A stretch of 64,000 nt of DNA, taken from Stomorhina lunata (lineage: Eukaryota > Arthropoda > Insecta > Diptera > Rhiniidae). The notes under the pieces are model-generated. The model did not search any database and had not been told where the DNA came from. It saw nothing but the letters and a program-made list of their open reading frames with translations. The stretch lies in the NCBI GenBank assembly GCA_933228675.1, contig OW121743.1:16697384-16761383 (forward strand), written 5' to 3'. Both the position numbers and the translations under genes were made by a program. Within the stretch, counting starts at the first letter, position 1; each line of letters opens with the position of its first letter. This document shows, piece after piece, positions 57,249-64,000 of the stretch.

Positions 57249-57517
57249 AATTATGTGTTCATTTTTTAAAATTTCAAAGACATTTTTAAGGTTTGTTTAA
57301 GAACTGGTCTTTTTTACTTTAAACTGAACTTTAAGTTGTATAACAATGTTTTTTTTCTAATCTCAACGAAATATCCTTTATTTTTTAATTATAAGAATAA
57401 TTCATTTTGGAAACTATAAAGACTTTAAATTTAAAGACTTTCTTTTTTCTTTGGACTTTTATGTAAATTAGTTATATAAAAACTTACTGCCCTAATTAAC
57501 TTAAATCAGACAATTGA

Positions 57518-57523
57518 AATAAA
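57518..57523 (+). terminator. Poly(A) signal AATAAA of the Panoramix-like gene
   Basis: AATAAA 270 bases after the stop, followed about 20 bases on by a GT-rich stretch (TTTTGTTGTGTTTT), the usual downstream element. Confidence 0.65.
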
Positions 57524-57549
57524 ACTTAAGTTTATCACGTACAATTTTG

Positions 57550-58995
57550 TTGTGTTTTAAGTATTCGCTTCTCAGGAGGAAAGCTTTCCAAAAAAAATAA
57601 AAAAAAAATCTGGATAATGTTGGATAATCTTATAAATAATTGGCCGTTGCTGACAATAGATGGTATCAGGGTGATGTAGTGCACATGTGCCGAATACCTT
57701 TTATTGATCCACTTAGTCACCTAAGCATATTAGTAAATATTTTCGTTTTATTCTCTGGTCAAAGTAGAGTAAATAAATGTGGAATAAATCTGCAACGTCC
57801 CCTAATAATATTGATATGATTCATAATGTAAAAAATCATATAAAAATTAAAAAAAAATATCGGCAATACTTTTTTTTAGTAAAATAAATTATGCTTACTA
57901 ATAAGTGGTGTAGTAACGCCCTTTTTGGTATTTTCTTATCAAAACACTTAGTATGGCAGCACCAAAATGTACTAGGAAAGAAATCTTCACATACCCTAAG
58001 GCGCAATGAAAAAATATTTAAATGAAACATCCCGTAAAGGAAATAACTAACAGAGTGACTCAAATATATGGTGGACAAGCCAAACTTCCGCTTCAGATTA
58101 AATTTGAATGATTTTCTTTTGTAAATAAATAAAAACACTTGCATTTGTTTTTTTATTTATTTTTTTAATTTTATTTGTTTTATTGATGGTTTTTCTTCTC
58201 ATTTTTACGATTAACTAACATAAGTAAAGTTTACTTTTTTGTTTGTTGTTTTTTTTTATTTATTTTCATATGGTTTTCTTTTTGTTAAATGTTGTTGTTT
58301 CTGTTTTATTTTTATTTTATTTAAATATAATAAATAGCATTTTGTTTATGACATTGCCCGACAACATTGTTACTGGTTTTTTGCTTTATTTTGTTTTTTG
58401 TAACTAAAAAAATTAAATAAAATGCTAAATTAAAATGCGTTTATATTGTAATAAATTTAAGGATTTAAACAAAATTTAAAAACTTTTTTTTTGTAATGCT
58501 AGAGAAAATGATTAAATTCTAAAAAGAAACTAAACTAAGTTTATTGAATTTTAATTTAATAGTTAATAATAATAATAATAATATTAAACATATTTAAAAG
58601 CTAACAAATAACTAAAACGAAAATCTTAAAACTTTTTATACAAAAAAAAAAAAAAAAAAAAAATAGGAGGGAAGGGAGTAAGGAAAAATTAAAGAGTTTT
58701 TAAAGATAAAGTTTTAAATTTATTAAATGTTTTTTATATTTTCCAAGATATTTTAAAAGTAAAGGGTTTTGCTAAACTTTAATTATTAAAATATTTGAAA
58801 TGAAATTTAAATGAAAAAAATGTTATTGATATTTAAATACTAAATTAGTCATTATTTATTTTAGATTAAAATAAAATATTTTTATGTTTAATCTACTATG
58901 AAATTGTTAAAGGCTGAATATTTCAAACAACAGACTTGTTTAATATGATTTAGAGCTCAAAATTTAATAGACATTTTTTTCAGATTTTTCAACAG
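57550..58995. other. AT-rich spacer, no gene seen
   Basis: No coding region recognised. It includes an (AAT)n run at 58565-58582 and a run of over 20 A at about 58641-58663. Confidence 0.5.
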
Positions 58996-58997
58996 AA

Positions 58998-61900
58998 AAA
59001 ACTGAACTGGAACTGAACTAGAACTGTAGTAGAATTGAAGTAGAACTGAACTAGTACTGTAGTAGAACTGAACTAGAACTGTAGCAGAACTGAACTAGAA
59101 TTGAACTAGAACTGAACTAGAAATTAACTAGAACTGAACTAGAACTGAACAAGAACTGAACTAGAACTGAACTAGAACTGAACTAGAACTGAAGTAGAAT
59201 TGAACTAGAACTGAACTAGAAATTAACTAGAGCTGAACTAGAACTGAACAAGAACTGAACTAGAACTGAACTAGAACTGAAATAGAACTGTAGTAGAACT
59301 AAACTAGAACTGTAGTAGAACTGAACTAGAACTGAAATAGAACTGAACTGAACTAGAACTGAACTAGAACTGAACTAAAACTGAACTAGAACTGAACTAG
59401 AACTGAACTAGAACTGAACTAGAACTGAAATAGAACTGAACTAGAACTGAACTAGAACTGAACTAGAACTGAACTAGAACTGAACTAGAACTGAACTAGA
59501 ACTGAACTAGAACTGAACTAGAACTGAACTAGAACTGAACTAGAACTGAACTAGAACTGAACTAGAACTGAACTAGAACTGAACTAGAACTGAACTAGAA
59601 CTGAACTAGAACTGAACTAGAACTGAACTAGAACTGAACTAGAACTGAACTAGAACTGAACTAGAACTGAACTAGAACTGAACTAGAACTGAACTAGAAC
59701 TGAACTAGAACTGAACTAGAACTGAACTAGAACTGAACTAGAACTGAACTAGAACTGAACTAGAACTGAACTAGAACTGAACTAGAACTGAACTAGAACT
59801 GAACTAGAACTGAACTAGAACTGAACTAGAACTGAACTAGAACTGAACTAGAACTGAACTAGAACTGAACTAGAACTGAACTAGAACTGAACTAGAACTG
59901 AACTAGAACTGAACTAGAACTGAACTAGAACTGAACTAGAACTGAACTAGAACTGAACTAGAACTGAACTAGAACTGAACTAGAACTGAACTAGAACTGA
60001 ACTAGAACTGAACTAGAACTGAACTAGAACTGAACTAGAACTGAACTAGAACTGAACTAGAACTGAACTAGAACTGAACTAGAACTGAACTAGAACTGAA
60101 CTAGAACTGAACTAGAACTGAACTAGAACTGAACTAGAACTGAACTAGAACTGAACTAGAACTGAACTAGAACTGAACTAGAACTGAACTAGAACTGAAC
60201 TAGAACTGAACTAGAACTGAACTAGAACTGAACTAGAACTGAACTAGAACTGAACTAGAACTGAACTAGAACTGAACTAGAACTGAACTAGAACTGAACT
60301 AGAACTGAAGTAGAACTGAACTAGAACTGAACTAAAACTGAACTAGAACTGAACTAGAACTGAACGAGAACTGAACTAGAACTGAACTAGAACTGAACTA
60401 GAACTGAACTAGAACTGAACTAGAACTGAACTAGAACTGAACTAGAACTGAACTAGAACTGAACTAGAACTGAACAAGAACTGAACTAGAACTGAACTAG
60501 AACTGAACTAGAACTGAACTAGAACTGAACTAGAACTGAACTAGAACTGAACTAGAACTGAACTAGAACTGAACTAGAACTGAACTAGAACTGAACTAGA
60601 ACTGAACTAGAACTGAACTAGAACTGAACTAGAACTGAACTAGAACTGAACTAGAACTGAACTAGAACTGAACTAGAACTGAACTAGAACAGAAATAGAA
60701 CTGTAGTAGAACTGAACTAGAACTGAACTAGAACTGAAATAGAACTGAACTAGAACTGAACTAGAACTGAACAAGAACTGAACTAGAACTGAACTAGAAC
60801 TGAACTAGAACTGAACTAGAACTGAACTAGAACTGAACTAGAACTGAACTAGAACTGAACTAGAACTGAACTAGAACTGAACTAGAACTGAACTAGAACT
60901 AAACTAGAACTGAACTAGAACTGAACTAGAACTGAACTAGAACTGAACTAGAACTGAACTAGAACTGAACTAGAACTGAACTAGAACTGAACTAGAACTG
61001 AACTAGAACTGAACTAGAACTGAACTAGAACTGAACTAGAACTGAACTAGAACTGAACTAGAACTGAACTAGAACTGAACTAGAACTGAACTAGAACTGA
61101 ACTAGAACTGAACTAGAACTGAACTAGAACTGAACTAGAACTGAACTAGAACTGAACTAGAACTGAACTAGAACTGAACTAGAACTGAACTAGAACTGAA
61201 CTAGAACTGAACTAGAACTGAACTAGAACTGAACTAGAACTGAACTAGAACTGAACTAGAATTGAACTAGAACTGAACTAGAACTGAATTAGAACTGAAC
61301 TAGAACTGAACTAGAACTGAACTAGAACTGAACTAGAACTGAACTGAACTAGAACTGAACTAGAACTGAACTAGAACTGAACTAGAACTGAACTAGAACT
61401 GAACTAGAACTGAACTAGAACTGAACTAGAACTGAACTAGAACTGAACTAGAACTGAACTAGAACTGAACTAGAACTGAACTAGAACTGAACTAGAACTG
61501 AACTAGAACTGAACTAGAACTGTACTAGAACTGAACTAGAACTGAACTAGAACTGAACTAGAACTGAACAAGAACTGAACTAGAACTGAACTAGAACTGA
61601 ACTAGAACTGAACTAGAACTGAACTAGAACTGAACTAGAACTGAACTAGAACTGAACTAGAACTGTACTAGAACTGAACTAGAACTGAACTAGAACTGAA
61701 CTAGAACTGAACAAGAACTGAACTAGAACTGAACTAGAACTGAACTAGAACTGAACTAGAACTGAACTAGAACTGAACTAGAACTGAACTAGAACTGAAC
61801 TAGAACTGTACTAGAACTGAACTAGAACTGAACTAGAACTGAACTAGAACTGAACAAGAACTGAACTAGAACTGAACTAGAACTGAACTAGAACTGAACT

Positions 61901-62700
61901 AGAACTGAACTAGAACTGAACTAGAACTGAACTAGAACTGAACTAGAACTGAACTAGAACTGAACTAGAACTGAACTAGAACTGAACTAGAACTGAACTA
62001 GAACTGAACTAGAACTGAACTAGAACTGAACTAGAACTGAACTAGAACTGAACTAGAACTGAACTAGAACTGTACTAGAACTGAACTAGAACTGAACTAG
62101 AACTGAACTAGAACTGAACTAGAACTGAACTAGAACTGAACTAGAACTGGGGGGTTACTGCGTATCTCGATTCGAAAATAAAACTGTTCGAATTTGTATG
62201 CTTAAAGCATTGTGTTTCGAAAATAATTTCTTTCGAATCGAGTTACGCGGTAACCCCCCTGAACTAGAACTGAACTAGAACTGAACTAGAACTGAACTAG
62301 AACTGAACTAGAACTGAACTAGAACTGTAGTGGAACTGAACTAGAACTGTAGTAGAACTGAACTAGAACTGTAGTAGAACTGAACTAGAAGTGTAGTAGA
62401 ACTGAGCTAGAACTGAACTAGGACTGAACTAGAACTAAACTAGAACTGAACTAGAACTAAACTAGAACTGAACTAGAATTGAACTAGAACTGAACTAGAA
62501 CTGAACTAGAACTGAACTAGAACTGTAGTAGAACTGAACTAGAACTGTAGTAGGACTGAACTAGACCTGTAGTAGAACTGAACTAGAACTGTAGTAAAAC
62601 TAAAATAGAACTGAGCTAGAACTGTAGTTAAACTGTAGTAGAACTTTAGTGAAACTGTAGTAGAACTTTAGTGAAACTGTAGTAGATCCGAACTAGAACT
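58998..62700 (-). repeat. 11-bp satellite block 5, inverted, about 335 units with variant margins
   Basis: The plus strand reads GAACTAGAACT, inverse to block 4. Margins (59020-59340 and 62320-62690) carry the variant GTAGTAGAACT, the inverse of the AGTTCTACTAC variant that borders block 4. A 143-bp higher-order repeat is present at 61522-61950, and a small inverted-repeat element is inserted at 62149-62259. Confidence 0.98.
62149..62259. mobile_element. 111-bp inverted-repeat element inside satellite block 5
   Basis: It begins GGGGGGTTACTGCG then TCTCGATTCGAAA and ends with the inverse (TTTCGAATCGAGTTACGC, GGTAACCCCCC). The satellite continues on either side, with AACT to the left and TGAACTAG to the right, so at most one or two bases (T or TG) are duplicated. 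Noncoding. Confidence 0.85.
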
Positions 62701-64000
62701 TGTATTATTGAGAGCTCCAAATTTGATCACAAGTCAAAGGTCAACTCAAGGAATTTATATTATTAATATGTAATTTGTTAATTATAATTACTTAAAACTT
62801 TTTATACTTTTGTTTTTAACTAATTTAATTTAAAATTAAATTTTAAAACAAAATTTATTAAACGAAATATAATTAAATAAATGAAATTAGTTATAAGCTT
62901 TAAATTGTTATAAGTTTTTATTTTATTTTTTTTTTTAGGTTTTTTTTTTTTGCTTATGACTAAAAAGAATTTATTTAGCATTTAAATTTAATTTTTATAG
63001 GCTTTTGTTTTAATGTATTTTCTTGTGTTTTTTTGTTTTATTATTAAATAAGTTTTATATTTTTTGTGGTAGTTTAAGTTTATTTTTTTATATTTTTTCG
63101 AATTGCAGCTACAAGTTTTTTTTGTCAATTTTTTCTTTCTTTTATTATTATTATTTTTATGTATAATATTTTTTTTAAATTAAATTACAATTAAACTGCT
63201 ATGCTACGTTTTTATTTTTTTGTTTGTTATTTTTTCTTAATAAATGTAGGCTTGGTTTTTTTATGTTAAATTTTCTTCATCATTTTATCAGAGGATTAGA
63301 GGTTTTTTCTTTTTTTTAGGACATTAAGTATTTTTTTTATTATTATTAATATTTTTTTTTTTTAATTTTTGTGTAGAGCATAAATTTGCTAAATAAGTTT
63401 TTGTTCTTATGATTTTTTTATTTGTTTCCAAAATTAAAGAAAAAAGTTTTGTTTTATTTTATTTTGTTATACAGTTAAATTATTACGTTTTTAATTTTTT
63501 TTTTATTTTTTTAAATATCGTAATTATCAATAAAAATGGTGCCATATGTTGTTGTTGTTGTCTTTTTTTATTAATAATATTTTATTTATATTTTTCATAA
63601 TTTACGTTTTTTTTGATTTTTTTCTTTAAGGGATTAATAATCAGTTGTAAACCTTTTATAAGATTTTTATTTTAATAAGGGGACTTTGTAATATTTTTTA
63701 GCAAATTTTGAAATAAATTAAGGTATTAGTTAAGACTTTCAAAACTTTTTAGAATTTAAAATTTTGTAAAAATTTTTTTTTTTAGTTTTAAGAAAAAGAA
63801 ATTTTAAAAATTTCTAGAACTGAAAGGTTAGTCGAAATTTTGCAAATAAGAAAAATCCAATTAAAATTAGGAAAGAAAATGGCTTTTTTTGATTTTGTAC
63901 CAGATATAAAAACAAAATGTACTTTTTAGGCCATAATGGTACCAATTCTTATATACAATATAATGACGGGTTCAAATTCGAAACTTTACAATGGATTTTA
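62701..64000. other. AT-rich DNA to the window end, no gene seen
   Basis: Extremely AT-rich with many T homopolymer runs. The 63-codon frame at 63409-63600 is a low-complexity translation of poly-T and GTT runs. No RNA gene recognised. Confidence 0.5.

Noticed and set aside
18190..62700. Satellite blocks as CRISPR arrays or telomeric repeats
   Set aside because: There are no unique spacers between units, the unit is 11 bases, and the blocks are interstitial among eukaryotic split genes. They are satellite DNA.
63409..63600. 63-aa frame near the window end
   Set aside because: Low-complexity Phe, Ile, Leu and Cys runs come from poly-T and GTT repeats.

Overview
The window looks like nuclear DNA of a higher fly, probably a calyptrate such as a blowfly or house-fly relative. 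The DNA is AT-rich, the genes are split by GT-AG introns, the proteins have clear animal orthologues, and the intergenic space is packed with decayed LINEs, mariner, MITEs and satellites of dipteran type. The species assignment is inference. There is no sign of bacterial gene organisation.

Four split protein-coding genes are supported. (1) A small coiled-coil protein on the minus strand (19573 to 14775), assembled here from three short exons; I do not recognise its family. (2) A NUDT6-type Nudix hydrolase on the minus strand (31029 to 23284), four exons, 372 aa. (3) The LRRC58 orthologue on the plus strand (45775 to 52576), three exons, 361 aa. (4) A nuclear SUMO-site-rich, LC8-motif-bearing protein on the plus strand (54420 to 57248), three exons, 895 aa. 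Its architecture resembles the piRNA-silencing factor Panoramix, but identity is not proven.

Layout: 1-9118 holds a Jockey-like LINE cut by the window edge, dispersed TIR repeats and a LINE 3' half. 9119-14001 is a 1638-bp tandem duplication whose left copy carries a 1604-bp TIR element flanked by TAA; the right copy preserves the empty site. 14.7-19.6 kb is the small gene, with LINE debris and an 11-bp satellite in its first intron. 20.4-22.3 kb is satellite. 23.3-31.0 kb is the Nudix gene, whose 6.5-kb last intron is almost pure satellite. 31.7-34.0 kb is LINE debris. 34.7-39.7 kb is a fold-back structure with arms made of 31-bp tandem repeats. 40.7-44.9 kb is satellite. 45.8-57.5 kb carries LRRC58 and the Panoramix-like gene. 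59.0-62.7 kb is satellite in the opposite orientation, and the rest is AT-rich.

About 16 kb, a quarter of the window, is one 11-bp repeat (AGTTCTAGTTC) in five blocks: three read this way on the plus strand and two are inverted. The main findings are the 31-bp fold-back element, the 11-bp satellite system with its higher-order structure and intronic location, the dated duplication/insertion with its preserved empty site, and the Panoramix-like gene. The genes do not obviously form a pathway; they are neighbours separated by repeats.
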